Source: Agapetus fuscipes
Lineage: Eukaryota > Arthropoda > Insecta > Trichoptera > Glossosomatidae
Reading direction: 5' to 3'
Length of the DNA: 64,000 bases
NCBI GenBank assembly: GCA_951799405.1
Contig: OX637341.1
Location: forward strand, 19,087,659-19,151,658
Under the pieces are notes generated by a model. The model saw nothing but the letters and a program-made list of their open reading frames with translations. It made no database searches and was not told the DNA's origin. Shown piece after piece: positions 19,923-30,460 of the stretch; positions within the stretch are counted from its first letter, which is position 1, and each line of letters begins with the position of its first letter. The translations under genes and the position numbers were made by a program.

Positions 19923-21785
19923 TTGTCATTTTGTTTTGTAGCAATGGCCACCAACAATAATTTTAAATCTGTACATTGTGGAAATGCCACCACTAATTTT
20001 CATAGAAAGAATGAATGGGTTTTTGGGACATGGAATGTAAGGAAGATGAATGATTGCAAGGAGAAAGAAATTATGAATGTAATGAAAGAGAAACGAATAA
20101 AAGTGATGGGTGTGACAGAAACAAAAATGAAAGGGAATGGTGAGAAAGTATTAGCGAATGGTGAATTGTATATTTGGTCAGGTGTGGAAGATGGGAATGA
20201 AAGGCAGGGTGTAGGTGTGATTGTGAGTGAGTGTGTGAAGGGATGCATAGCGGGTTACCAAAGAATTTCTCCCAGGATTTTGGTTGTTAAATTGAAAATT
20301 AACAGTTTGAAACTTTTCTTGGTGACCTGTTATGCTCCTGTTGATTCAGAGTGTATGGAGGTGAGAATGAGTTTTTGGAATGAGCTGAATGCGGTTGTGC
20401 ATGAAAGGAAGAATAATGAAAACATTGTAATTTTAGGTGATATGAATGGATGGATAGGTGCGCAGAGGGATGAATGTTTGAAAATTATTGGTCCTGGTGG
20501 GAGAGGTGTAGTCAATGATAATGGGCGACATCTGATTGCTTTGTGTGCGGAGCACAGTCTTTTTGCATCGAATACTTGGTTTCGGCATAAGGATGTGCAT
20601 CTGTACACGAGGCAGATTGTGGGAAGTCGCACAATCATTGACTACATCTGTGTGGATGAAAGACTGAGAGGAGCCGTAAGAGATAGCCGTGTCTACCGCG
20701 GGCCTGAAATAGGCAGTGATCACTATCTCTTATGTGCTAAAATAATGCTTGGTGAAGTAAGAAAGAAGAAACGCAAGAAGCAAGTAAGAATGACTAGAAT
20801 AAAAGTAGAAAGGCTGAATGAAGAAAATGTGAAAGAGAAGTATGTATCAGAGCTCCACAAAATTTTAAGTGTAAATGAACTTGAGAAGAATGTGTGTGGA
20901 AAAGATATTGAAAGCATGTGGAAAGATCTGAAGGAAGGAATGATTGAATGTGCTAAAAAAGTATGTGGGGTAACGAAAGGTGGAAAATTGAAAGGAGATG
21001 CCTGGTGGAATGATAGAGTGAAAGAAGCTGTGAAAGTTAAGAAAAAGTGTTATGAAAATTGGCTGAATGATAGAAATGATAGAAAGCTAGAAGACGAATA
21101 TAAGATAGCTAAGAGAATGGCAAAGACTATAATTTATGAAAGCAAGATGAATGAACAAAGAAAGATTGATGAAAGGATTAACAAAAGTTTCACCGACAGT
21201 AAGAAGGAATTTTGGAGGTGGATCAATGCGGATAGAAATAAATCTTCTGCATTGACCACTCCGGGAGTCAAAAGTGCTGCCGGTGAGATGGTATGGGAGA
21301 ATGAAGAAGTATGCAAGAGATGGAAGAACTATTTTCAAGAAATTTTTGGCCAGGGTGAAAGAAGAATTTATGAACAGACAGATGAAGAGAATGAATTGAA
21401 GATTTTGAAAGAAGAAATGAAAGTGTCTATTTCACGTCTGAAGAATGGGAAGTCTGCTGGGTTTGATGGTATAAATGGTGAAATGTTGAAAGCAGGAGGT
21501 GAATGTGTGATAGATTGGATGTTTGAATTATGTAAGCTTTGTGTGAATGCAGGAGTGGTACCGATGGATTGGAGGAAGGCAGTCATTGTTCCCATTTACA
21601 AAGGTAAAGGGGACAAAAAAGACTGTCAGAACTTCAGACCAATCAGTCTACTCAGTATACCAGGAAAAGTCTTCTGTAAGGTGATTATAAAAAATGTGAT
21701 TCTGACTACTAGCAAAAGGGTTTCCGATATACAGTCCGGCTTTATGGCCGGTAGAGGCTGTGTTGATCAGATTTTCACTCTGATT
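19923..21785 (+). pseudogene. LINE A endonuclease and N-terminal reverse transcriptase, inverted 5' half
   Basis: The open frame starts near MSFCFVAMATNNN and gives an APE-type endonuclease: GTWNVRKMND, VTETKM (catalytic Glu), GDMNGWIG (Asp/Asn), RTIIDYICVDE and SDHYLLCAKI (Asp-His). A linker follows, then the start of the reverse transcriptase: LKNGKSAGFDGINGEMLKAG, WRKAVIVPIYKGKGDKKDCQ, FRPISLLSIPGKVF, SGFMAGRGCVDQIFTL. A few unrelated codons precede the stop at 21800. All endonuclease motifs are present. Confidence 0.85.
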
Positions 21786-21839
21786 CAGTCAATTGATTAA
21801 AATTTTGAAATTTTTTAATTGATTTCAGTCAATTGATTA

Positions 21840-22150
21840 AAAAGACACTGTTGATGGTCACACTGAATATTGAATAGTAACCTAGCTGTATGTTACCTCA
21901 ATACATTTTTAAAGTTAATGGTGTTCATTTTATAATAGGCTCTTTATTCTTATCCTCCATTGGATCGCATGGCGTGATTGGCTGCCAGTCATGCCATCCA
22001 CCACGATTGGTTCTCCGACATTACATAATTCATACATTTCTCTTACAATGTTGCAGAAACATGATAACTTACTACCCTTATTAACAATAATTCCATGAAA
22101 AAAATTGTAGGCTCTATAATCTATATTCTAAGTTGCAGAGAATTTTTAAC
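21840..22150. other. No gene seen
   Basis: Begins with a short local duplication of TCAGTCAATTGATTAAAA (21786 and 21828) at the edge of the inverted LINE; otherwise no supported feature. Confidence 0.35.
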
Positions 22151-22154
22151 ATAA

Positions 22155-22408
22155 TTTGTTCCTTCACTTATACGTTGGTAGCGGCTGATCACCCATGCTG
22201 TAGATAATTTTCACTTTGCCAATGTCATCTCTGTTTCAGGGAAGATCGGCAGGAGTTGCAGGGTGTATGTTTATTTGAGATTCGGGTTTTTATATTGTAG
22301 GACTACATGTTTAAGGGTGAACTTAAACATGTCAGTTTTGTGAAAATGAATATAATGTGAATCTCTAATGTTACTTATATTTTGCAACTTAAATTAGATT
22401 AGATAAGG
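22155..22408 (+). repeat. LINE A 3' UTR copy
   Basis: TTCCTTCACTTATACGTTGG to CAACTTAAATTAGATTAGAT. Stem-loop region TTTGCCAATGTCATCTCTGT ... CAGGGAAGATCGGCA. Confidence 0.7.
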
Positions 22409-22616
22409 CTCTCAAATGCATGCCCACAAACAAACACGTGTCACCCCTGTTTTAGTGAAGGTCGCCTACAGTTGCAGGGCTTATGTTCATTTGAGGTTTG
22501 TATTTAATTTGTAAGTACACATTCAGCATTTGTAAGCGCGAACTACACGTGTCTGTTTGTGGTCATGCATTTGATATGAGCTTTAAATGTTAATGTATCT
22601 TTGCAACTTAGATTAA
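22409..22616 (+). repeat. Chimeric LINE A 3' UTR with inverted first 33 bp
   Basis: 22409-22441 is a minus-strand UTR end (CTCTCAAATGCATGCCCACA ... ACACGTG) joined at CACGTG to a plus-strand UTR starting TCACCCCTGTTTTAG and running to GCAACTTAGATTA. Confidence 0.65.
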
Positions 22617-22619
22617 AGA

Positions 22620-23130
22620 ATATATAATATAGATCTACGATGAAAATTCTCACGTTCAAAGCCAGAGGTTATCTAGGGTTTGATTAGTTTGATTCTGTCT
22701 ACATTTGTATGCAGTAAAAACCATCTGGCAGACGTCCTCCAAAGTTGGAAAGACAGCTTGGATTCAAAATCACAGCTCATAGATGAACCAATTACTTTTT
22801 TAAATTACAAATTTAGAGGCAGAGGCGTTGACCACTACACTTTTACCGGCTACCATAAGTAGGAGCAAATGGAAGGAATAATTCAAATTTACGAACTGCA
22901 TGCAACTTGCAGCTTTCGAATACGCAATAGAAAATTAAATGCATGCAATTTGAAATAGAAAACACATTCTTATGATAATTATATGTATTTTATTGCTTTG
23001 AAAAAAGGCCAAGTCCATGACATGGTACAGGTAGAAAATTGAATTTATTCATTAATGTGACCTACCGCAGTTCAACGGTTAACGTTCAAAGTTTTTGTAA
23101 AAAGTAAAAAATACAAATATGTATAATTAT
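22620..23130. other. No gene seen
   Basis: AT-rich DNA with no supported feature. Confidence 0.35.
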
Positions 23131-23149
23131 CTTAAAATGTAATTTGTTG

Positions 23150-23416
23150 TGTATGTTCCTGGACTTATAGGTTGGTATGCGGCTGACCACCCATGCTGTA
23201 GAAAATGGTTCACTTTGCAAATGTCACTCCTATTTCAGGGAAGGTTGGCAGGAGTTGCATTCATTTGAGATTCGGGTTTTTGTATTGTAGGACTACATGC
23301 GGCATGTTTAAGCGCGAACGTAAACATGTCTGTTTTGTGAAAATGTATATATAAATAATGCGAATCTCTAATGTTACTTATATTTTGCAACTTAGATTAG
23401 ATTAGATTAGATTGTA
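23150..23416 (+). repeat. LINE A 3' UTR copy with (GATTA)n tail
   Basis: TTCCTGGACTTATAGGTTGG to CAACTTAGATTAGATTAGAT; the middle lacks about 15 bp after GGAGTTGCA. Confidence 0.75.
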
Positions 23417-23480
23417 CTTCGTTGTTGTAGGAAGCCCTGGTTGTCAAAAACTGATGATAAATCTATAACTATAAAGAAGG

Positions 23481-23560
23481 ATGTATGTATGTATGTATGT
23501 ATGTATGTATGTATGTATGTATGTATGTATGTATGTATGTATGTATGTATGTATGTATGT
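23481..23560. repeat. (ATGT)n microsatellite, about 20 units
   Basis: Perfect tetranucleotide run inside the Helitron left end. Confidence 0.95.
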
Positions 23561-23756
23561 CCCCTATAGACTCATAAACCGCTCATCCGATTTTGACGAA
23601 ATTTTCAGGAAACATGTAACATATTCTTAGAACGAATCCTGTGAAGTTTGATGGTGATCAAATAAACAGTGGTTCTCAATTCTCGTTATTTCAGCAACGA
23701 GGTCGGTAAATTTTGAAACCACCCAATAGAAGAAGACCATTATATTCAACTACAAT

Positions 23757-24097
23757 ACATAATCTTAGTTGCAAATATACATTTACATTAAAGATTCATA
23801 TAAAATGCATGCTCACAAGTAGACACATGTAAGTTCACGCTTACAAATGCTGCATGTGTACCCACTCATAATTTAAATTCTAAATCTAAAATGAACAACC
23901 CAGAAACTTTTACTTTACGCCAACTTGAAATGGATGTTATTCAGCTCCTGAGTGGCTTGACACTCATTTCTTATGAAGGCTGAGTAAGCCTTGCCGGTAT
24001 TTTATTTTGGGTTTAAAATAAACACTGAAACGGGAAATAATTTCTGACAACTTCGGTGGGATTCTAACCCGAGATCTCGGCATGGAATGCAATCTAT
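23757..24097 (-). mobile_element. SINE2 with LINE A-type tail, head truncated
   Basis: On the minus strand: end of the tRNA head (TGCATTCCATGCCGAGATCT, CGGGTTAGAATCCCAC), body (TTTCCCGTTTCAGTGTTTAT, CCGGCAAGGCTTACTCAGCC), then a tail equal to the distal LINE A UTR (TTCATTTTAGATTTAGAAT ... AGCGTGAACTTACATGTGTC ... TTGCAACTAAGATTATG). Confidence 0.65.
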
Positions 24098-24121
24098 CTA
24101 TCTATATCTATAAAGAAGGAT

Positions 24122-24254
24122 GTGTGTATGTATGTATGTATGTATGTATGTATGTATGTATGTATGTATGTATGTATGTATGTATGTATGTATGTATGTA
24201 TGTATGTATGTATGTATGTATGTATGTATGTATGTATGTATGTATGTATGTATG

Positions 24255-24286
<32 letters not shown>

Positions 24287-24292
24287 CATGTT
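24122..24292. repeat. (ATGT)n microsatellite, about 42 units
   Basis: Near-perfect tetranucleotide run with one ATAT interruption near 24256 and one GCAT near 24286. Confidence 0.95.
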
Positions 24293-24477
24293 CCCTATAC
24301 TCATAAACCGCTCATCCGATTTTGACAAAATTTTCAGGAAACATGTAACATATTTTTAGAATGAATCCTGTGAAGTTTGATGGTGATCAAATAAACAATG
24401 GTTCTCAATTCTCAATATTTCAGCAACGAGGTCGGTAAATTTTGAAACCACCCAATAGAAGAAGACCATTATATTCA

Positions 24478-24858
24478 ACTACAATACATAATCTTAGTTG
24501 CAAATATACATTTACATTAAAGATTCATATAAAATGCATGCTCACAAGTAGACACATGTAAGTTCACGCTTACAAATGCTGCATGTGTACCTACTCATAA
24601 TTTAAAATCCAAATCTAAAATGAACAACCCAGTAACTTTTACTTTACGCCAACTTGAAATGGATGTTATTCAGCTCCTGAGTGGCTTGACACTCATTTCT
24701 TATGAAGGCTGAGTAAGCCTTGCCGGTATTTTATTTTGGGTTAGAAATAAACACTGAAACGAGAAATAATTTCTGACAACTTCAGTGGGATTCTAACTCG
24801 AGATCTCGGCATGGAATGCAGTTACTCTACCAACTAAGCTATAGACCGGACTTTTTAC
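24478..24858 (-). mobile_element. SINE2, near full-length, with LINE A-type tail
   Basis: On the minus strand: head GTCCGGTCTATAGCTTAGTT, GGTAGAGTAACTGCATTCC and a box B-like GAGTTAGAATCCCAC; body as in the 34310 copy; then the distal LINE A UTR to TTGCAACTAAGATTATG at about 24485. The box A region (TAGCTTAGTTGG) fits a tRNA promoter. Confidence 0.7.
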
Positions 24859-24885
24859 AAATATGGTGGATCGATATCGGTTTGG

Positions 24886-25437
24886 TTAGGGGTAAGCAAC
24901 CTGCGGCTCACCAGCCACATGCGGCTCTTTGGGTGTGAAGTTACGGCTCTTTAGCTTCATACGCAAATATAAAAAAAACACAGAATTATACTTCTGATCG
25001 AAAAAAACTAAATCGTTCTGAATCGATTAACGATCTCTCCGCTACTTGTACTCGCTTTTCACCCCCCACCCTCCCCCCGCCCCATCGACGCTATTTATTG
25101 TTGGCAAAAAAACATTTGTGGCTCTTTACAAATCCAAATCCAAAATAAGATATGTATCATTTGAGATTCACATCAAATGCATTCCCATAAGCAGACACGC
25201 ATAATTTCGCGCTCACACATACCGCATGTGGAACTACAATATAAAAACCCAATCTTAAATGAACATAAGCCCTGCAACTCTTGCCGACCTTCCCTGAAAC
25301 AGGGGCGACATTGGCAAAGTGAACCATTTTTTACAGTATGGGTGGTCAGCCTCATACCAACCTATAAGTCAAGGAAAAACTTTGAAATTTGTAAATTGTA
25401 ATTTTTGGCTCTTCCGACTCAAAAGGTTGCCGACCCC
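24886..25437. mobile_element. hAT-like MITE, interrupted by a LINE A tail
   Basis: The left edge TAGGGGTAAGCAACCTGCGGC and the complement of the right edge (CCAGGGGTCGGCAACCTTTTG) share AGGGGTnnGCAACCT, the common hAT terminal repeat. Inner GGCTCTTT/GGCTCTTCC words recur. Flanking 8-bp duplications are not evident. Confidence 0.5.
25145..25376 (-). repeat. LINE A 3' UTR copy nested in the hAT-like MITE
   Basis: AGATATGTATCATTTGAGAT to CAACCTATAAGTCAAGGAA; well conserved stem-loop region. Confidence 0.8.
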
Positions 25438-25439
25438 TG

Positions 25440-26425
25440 GCCTAGACAAAAGTTCCAAATTAAAAAATGTTATTCAAGTATTCCAAGTTGAATTTTAGAA
25501 ATGTAAGAAAGCTTTTATATTTTATTTTTATTTTTTTTATTTTTTTATTTTATTTTAATAGGACAACAAACAGCGTTACATAAGAAATATAATAGTAGCA
25601 ATTACAAAAAAAACATGGCCAATTATATGTTGCCACGGATATCAAATTTAGGAAGTTGGAAATAATTACAAGATGGTTATTACAAGTAACTAATTACAAG
25701 AAAAAAAATAAAAAATACTGCTCTCAAAACAGAATATGATGTAAATTTAAAAATAAAGAAAATATATCCCGCACTTATAAAAAATACGATAAACGAAAGT
25801 TCGTAGGTCACAACTAGAAGACCATATTGAAATATATTATTATTATTAAAACCTTTTATTGAAACATACTTTTAATTAAAATATACATAATATAGTTGTT
25901 TTTTCAAAAAACGCATTTCTGTAAAATTATATACTCACCACAAATTTAAAGATCGTTTTTTTCTCGGCGGTTAAACGTCTTTCTTCTATGTGACAATGGT
26001 CCAAAGCAACCAAGATAAACAAAATGTTTGCCTTTTACCTAACCCGGCCGTGCGACTTACAATTTTGTTGTCAATAGAAAATGTTCCGTGTGCACTACCT
26101 AAAACTGTCACTTATTGAAATAATGGATAGAGCACATTTTAAATGTGGGGAAAAAATGTGAATTCACTTGGCCGGGATAAAGACAGGACAGGGAGTCAAA
26201 AATTTAACATAAATTAACCACTTTTATGGAGATAGTTGAAAAAACACTTAAGTGCATCATATTGTATGAAGCATTTTCCCCAACTGCATACGTTTCACAG
26301 TGCGGTTACATTGAAAAATATTCCTGATTGTTTGGAATACATTTATTTCTTCACTTTGCTCAAAGAGTATAGTGAATTTTATAGATTAGTTCTTTAATTG
26401 TATGATTATAAAATTTAATTTATTG
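25440..26425. other. Helitron interior, no gene seen
   Basis: AT-rich with homopolymer runs (25520-25570). No recognisable protein. Confidence 0.35.
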
Positions 26426-26439
26426 TTTGTATTCTTTTC

Positions 26440-26692
26440 TTGTATAGGTCAATATGCATCTGACCAACTATAAATAGAAAATGGTTCACTCTGCCAATGT
26501 CACCCCTGTTTCAGGGAAGGTCAGCAAAGAGTTGCAGGGTGTATGTTCATTTGAGATTTGGGTTTTTATGTTGTAGGTTCACACGCAGAATGTGCAAGTG
26601 TGAACTTATACGTGTCTGCTTGTGGGCATGCACTTAATGTGAATTCCAAATGTAACAATTATATCCATGCAACATAGAATAGATTAGATGAG
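26440..26692 (+). repeat. LINE A 3' UTR copy inside the Helitron
   Basis: TTGTATAGGTCAATATGCAT to CATGCAACATAGAATAGATTA. Confidence 0.75.
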
Positions 26693-26927
26693 TGACGTTA
26701 CATAGCCGATTTTTTTATCTTAAATATAAATGGAGCACCGCAATCGATTTTCCCTATGCTTGGCTCTGCTGCTTAACAGTTGTACCTAGACCTTTTTTTT
26801 TAGAAAACGTGAAGATAAACCTAGAGATAAATTGTGTGAAGCTTGATTCCGATTAGCACACTTTTTTTTTTGATCCTGTTGTTTCCTCTTTTATCTGTAG
26901 AAAAAAATTGATACCACATGCCCAAAT

Positions 26928-26957
26928 GGCGTAGTGAAACACGCCGGGTACTGCTAG
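26928..26957 (+). repeat. Helitron 3'-terminal hairpin and CTAG end
   Basis: GGCGT and ACGCC pair around an 8-base loop; GGGTACTGCTAG follows. The hairpin would act as the rolling-circle terminator. Confidence 0.6.
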
Positions 26958-26984
26958 TATATAATAATATGAGTAATCAAATTT

Positions 26985-27200
26985 GCAAAGAAATAGGTAC
27001 TAACATTCAAAGCTCATATCACATGCATGCCCACAAACAGATACGTGCAGTTTGCTCTACAAAGGCTGAATGTGTACTTACAAATTAAAATCCAAACATC
27101 AAATAAACATAAGCTTTGAAAATTTTACCGACCTGACTTGAAACAGGGGTGAAATTGGCAAACTGAACAATATTTGTACAGCATGGGTGGTCAGCCAAGG
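26985..27200 (-). repeat. LINE A 3' UTR copy
   Basis: TTGCAAAGAAATAGGTACTA to CAGCATGGGTGGTCAGCC on the plus strand, in reverse orientation. Confidence 0.7.
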
Positions 27201-27855
27201 GATAAACACAAAAAGGTAAAAAAAAATGAAGGAATTCTTAAATTAATTTTCGCTTTCATTCATCAATAAAAGTTGAAAAAAAAAAAATGAAAATTCATAT
27301 TCAATTTTACACATTTTTCTTGAATAAAACATGAGTAAAGTAATGAATGTATTTAGTATGTGGAGCAGTGGGTAAAGGGACTGACTTATCACTCTATCAC
27401 TGTCAGGTTAAAAATGTGTGGAACTCTGTAACGCGCCGGCTGTACAAAATGTAAAGCAGGAAAATTAAAAGAAAATTAATTTTTAACGTTGTTGGAAAAA
27501 TTTAGAAAATCATCATCAATCAGAGAAATAAAAAGTAAGCAACCCACAGTCTTAGTCTCAAATATATGCTTACATGTAATATTTACACTTTAGTCGTATT
27601 GAATCAAAGGTATCGATTTTTTTCTCTTATTATATTGTATTTCTTGTTTCTTTTTTTTCTTTCTCTTTTTATATTTTTGTTTCTGTTTCTATTTCCCTGT
27701 GTGTAATTTTTGATCAATGTATTTTTTATATCGCTGGTCACGTATTGCACCCTCCGCGAGACTAGGATGAAATCAAGATTTATTATTATAATTATTAGTA
27801 AAGGCGGTAATATAGGACTTGTTTATGAAACAAAATAAATTCATGGAAACACCGA
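27200..27855. other. No gene seen
   Basis: AT-rich DNA with a T-rich stretch at 27600-27700. Nothing supported. Confidence 0.35.
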
Positions 27856-27861
27856 GAATGA

Positions 27862-28145
27862 TTTTCTTCTTCTTCTTCTTCTTCAGCCTGTATTGATCGT
27901 TCACTCCTGGCCGTAGGTCTCCTCTCGCATTTCCCATTCGTTTCTATCCTGAGCGATCCGCATCCAGGCAAGTCCCGCACTTCTCTGAACATCGTCGCGC
28001 CAACGCAACTGTGGGCGCCCAACTCCACGCTTTGCCGTCCTTGGGCACCAGCACAGCCGTCGCTTTGTCCACTTTTCATCTGGATCGCGAGCGACATGTC
28101 CCGCCCATCGCCACTTGAGGGTTGCGGCCATCTTGATGACATCGG
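27862..28145 (-). mobile_element. LINE E (RTE-like) C-terminal fragment with (GAA)n tail
   Basis: The minus-strand frame reads MAATLKWRWAGHVARDPDEK, WTKRRLCWCPRTAKRGVGRP, QLRWRDDVQRSAGLAWMRIA, QDRNEWEMREETYGQE and a stop. 'WxWAGHVAR ... WTKR ... GRPxxRWxDD ... W..xAQDRxxW' is a frequent C-terminus of insect RTE-like LINEs. Downstream is a short 3' UTR and a (GAA)n tail (27863-27884). Confidence 0.8.
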
Positions 28146-28390
28146 AAACCTTTGTCCTGACTCATGATTTTCTTAATTTCGAAAAACTCTTACACATCCA
28201 AAAGTGCTTCAACACGATTCACTTCATCAAAGTACGCAAAAAAGCACTTGTAAGTTTGTTTTGAGACATTTTACATGCGTTATTATGTTATTCCAAGAAA
28301 AAACTATTTAAAAAGCTTCAACTCTTACTACCTTTTCCTGGAACATAAATGATTTTTCTTAAAAAAAAAAATATGTAGATCAGAGAAATT
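28146..28390. other. No gene seen
   Basis: AT-rich, nothing supported. Confidence 0.3.
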
Positions 28391-28399
28391 TCCTTTACT

Positions 28400-28515
28400 A
28401 ACAGGTTGGTATAAACCTGACCACCGACACTGTAAAAAATTGTTCACTTTTCCGATTTCACTCCTGCTTAAGGGAAGGCTTATGTTAATTTGAGGGTTGG
28501 ATTTTATTTATGTTA
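28400..28515 (+). repeat. LINE A 3' UTR fragment
   Basis: AACAGGTTGGTATAAACCTG, ACCACCGACACTGTAAAAAA and a shortened stem-loop region before GAGGGTTGGATTTTATTTAT. Confidence 0.6.
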
Positions 28516-29040
28516 TAAAAAAAGTCAATTGGGGTACAAAAAATAAATAAATATATTAAATTAATGAACAATGGAGAGCTAATCATTAATTGATGAGACA
28601 TTCACTTTGTAACCTTTCATTTTTAAAATATAGAAAACAATTTGTATGTGGTTACGGGGCGAGTAAAATTTATTAATGTAAAGCTTGATTCAACTGAATT
28701 TTTGGAAATAAAAACAAACTAAATTACTTACTAAAAAGTTCATCTCAGAAGATTAATCGAATCATTGTTGTAACTTTAAGTTAGAGAGTCTATGTATTTG
28801 ACACCCAGCCAATGATAAAACGTTTTGCAGGATTTTTTCAGTTCACTTCCCTTTGATTAACAACAAGGAGTATCTAATGAATTCCTTGTCCCAGACCTAC
28901 ACCACTCTGTGCCCTGAAATACGATGTTTTGCGAAACTAGAAATTTCTATGCCATCTCCTAGTCTTATTATTAGACACACTGCCAAATCTTCTTTAAAAA
29001 ACTTGTATAGACAGTTAGAAAATATAATTTGTTTAAAATA
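28516..29040. other. No gene seen
   Basis: AT-rich. A 62-codon open frame near 28853 has no recognisable motif. Confidence 0.35.
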
Positions 29041-29042
29041 AC

Positions 29043-29360
29043 TTAACCGGTCCATAGTCCAGTGGCAGCACTTTGGACTCGTAAATGGAATGTTGTGGGC
29101 TTGAATCCCGGTGGAGCACAAAAAATAAATCATTTCTATTTTCAAATATGCTCTTTGCTGGGTTGAAAAATTTATAAAACCTTTACCTAAGAGAGTCACT
29201 ATAGGTTCATCCAGCCTTACAACAACTGGGTCTTGCTTGAGTATTGGCACTTTGTAGCGACGACGACCAAGCTCGTAGAGAACACACCTGCAGCGCTAGG
29301 TACACTAAGTGTCATGAAAGTGTCTGAAATCTAGGGAGTCTCCCGCACTGGATTTCTTAA
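29043..29360 (+). mobile_element. SINE1 with second tail type
   Basis: Head AACCGGTCCATAGTCCAGTGG, box B-like GGCTTGAATCCCGG, body CTGGGTTGAAAAATTTATAA, CATCCAGCCTTACAACAACT, ending CTAGGGAGTCTCCCGCACTG, GATTTCTTAA. Confidence 0.8.
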
Positions 29361-29375
29361 ACTTGATATTGTTAC

Positions 29376-29890
29376 TGTTATTGTTGTTACCGACTTTGAT
29401 GTATGGAAGTGAAGCATGGACAGTGAATGATAGCGAAATGAGTAAAGTATGTACGGTGGAAATGAAGAATTTGAGAAGTATGACAGGAAAAACTTTGAGG
29501 GATAGAGTTAGGAATGAATGGGTAAACAAAGAATGTAATTTGAAAGAGGATGTGAAAGTTAAAGTACAAAAGAATGTGATGAGATGGTTTGGTTTTGTGG
29601 AAAGAATGAAAGATGATAGACTGACGAAGTATGTATACAAAGAAAGTGTGAAAGGAAAAAGAGGGAAGGGACGACCGAGAAAAAAAAAGGAGTGATCAGA
29701 TTGTGGAGATTGTGAAAGAATGGGATATACAAAGTGAGCGTAAAAGAAGAAAATGCATGAAAAAGGTGATGGATATGAAGGAATTGAAAGAGGTATGTCA
29801 GGATAGTAAAAAATGGAGGCAAATCTGCAGAGGCTCTGGCTACCCCTAGCGGAATGGCGACAGAGTTACAGTTACAGTTACAGATAGAAA
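29376..29890 (+). mobile_element. LINE B, 5'-truncated copy with (GTTACA)n tail
   Basis: The frame encodes LPTLMYGSEAWTVNDSEMSK, GKTLRDRVRNEWVNKE, MRWFGFVERMKDDRLTKYVY and GKRGKGRPRKKK, then a 1-base shift, then EIVKEWDIQSERKRRKCMKK and RQICRGSGYP. After the stop is a short tail ending in three GTTACA units (29862-29880). The copy lies next to a SINE1 end. Confidence 0.8.
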
Positions 29891-30194
29891 TTGGAATTTT
29901 TAGAACTAAATTGTAACACTTGTTTTCAGCAGTATTTTTACTATGAGATATGTTATTCAATGAAATGTCTTTTATTCCCCTTTACCTGCTCAACCTTCAC
30001 AAGAAATTAAAACCTGTCCGCTCGGAAACAGAGATATGCCGACATCAAGATAATTGATTGGCGTAAGGCTATGAAGCGTGGGGTTTCAGTAAATGCTAAG
30101 AGTAGCATCTCCTGAACAGACACGTTTTTACATCGGACTTTAAAACAATTAGTTCACCTCAAGAGCCCTCTGCTAGTTGGGCCGTACACAAGCG

Positions 30195-30460
30195 CCAATT
30201 CTCAACAAAAGTGCAAAGATATGTAACATTGGGGATTCACATTATATGCATTTTCACAAACAGACACGTATGAGTTTACGCTTAAACGTGCCGCATGTGG
30301 ACTTACAATGTAAAAACCCAAACCCCAAATGAACATACACCCTGCAACTTTTCCCGACTTTCCTTGGAATAGAAGTGACATAGGCAAAGTGAACCATTTT
30401 CTACATGGCATGGGTGGTCAGCTGCATACCAACCTATAAGCAAGGAACATACACAACAAA
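30195..30460 (-). repeat. LINE A 3' UTR copy
   Basis: GCAAAGATATGTAACATTGG to CAACCTATAAGCAAGGAACA. Confidence 0.75.

Larger units (their letters stand above)
18404..21785 (-). mobile_element. LINE A copy with 5' inversion (twin priming)
   Basis: The 3' half lies on the minus strand (19920 to 18404), the 5' half on the plus strand (19923 to 21785), head to head. The plus half stops after VDQIFTL and the minus half starts at RQLVEKQL, which are adjacent in the intact LINE B protein (DQIFTLRQIVEKHL). So the two halves are contiguous in the source RNA and only inverted. Twin priming during target-primed reverse transcription gives exactly this arrangement. Confidence 0.85.
23462..24100 (+). mobile_element. 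Helitron left part, first of two tandem copies
   Basis: TCTATAACTATAAAGAAGG, an (ATGT)n run, then CATAAACCGCTCATCCGATT and TTGACGAAATTTTCAGGAAA. This matches the usual left end of insect Helitrons (TC start after an A, then a segment with 'CGATTTTGACxAAATTTT'). It carries a SINE2/LINE A insertion at the same place as the second copy, so the two are a tandem duplication. Confidence 0.6.
24101..26957 (+). mobile_element. Non-autonomous Helitron with nested insertions
   Basis: Starts TCTATATCTATAAAGAAGG after an A and ends with hairpin GGCGT-AGTGAAAC-ACGCC followed by GGGTACTGCTAG before a T. TC...CTAG ends, a hairpin about 10 bp from the end, and A/T insertion are Helitron hallmarks. There is no Rep/helicase frame. 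Nested inside are a SINE2 copy, a hAT-like MITE and two LINE A tails. Confidence 0.7.

Noticed and set aside
24082..24359. Open frames of repeating MYVC or THIHTYI units
   Set aside because: Direct translation of the ATGT microsatellite.
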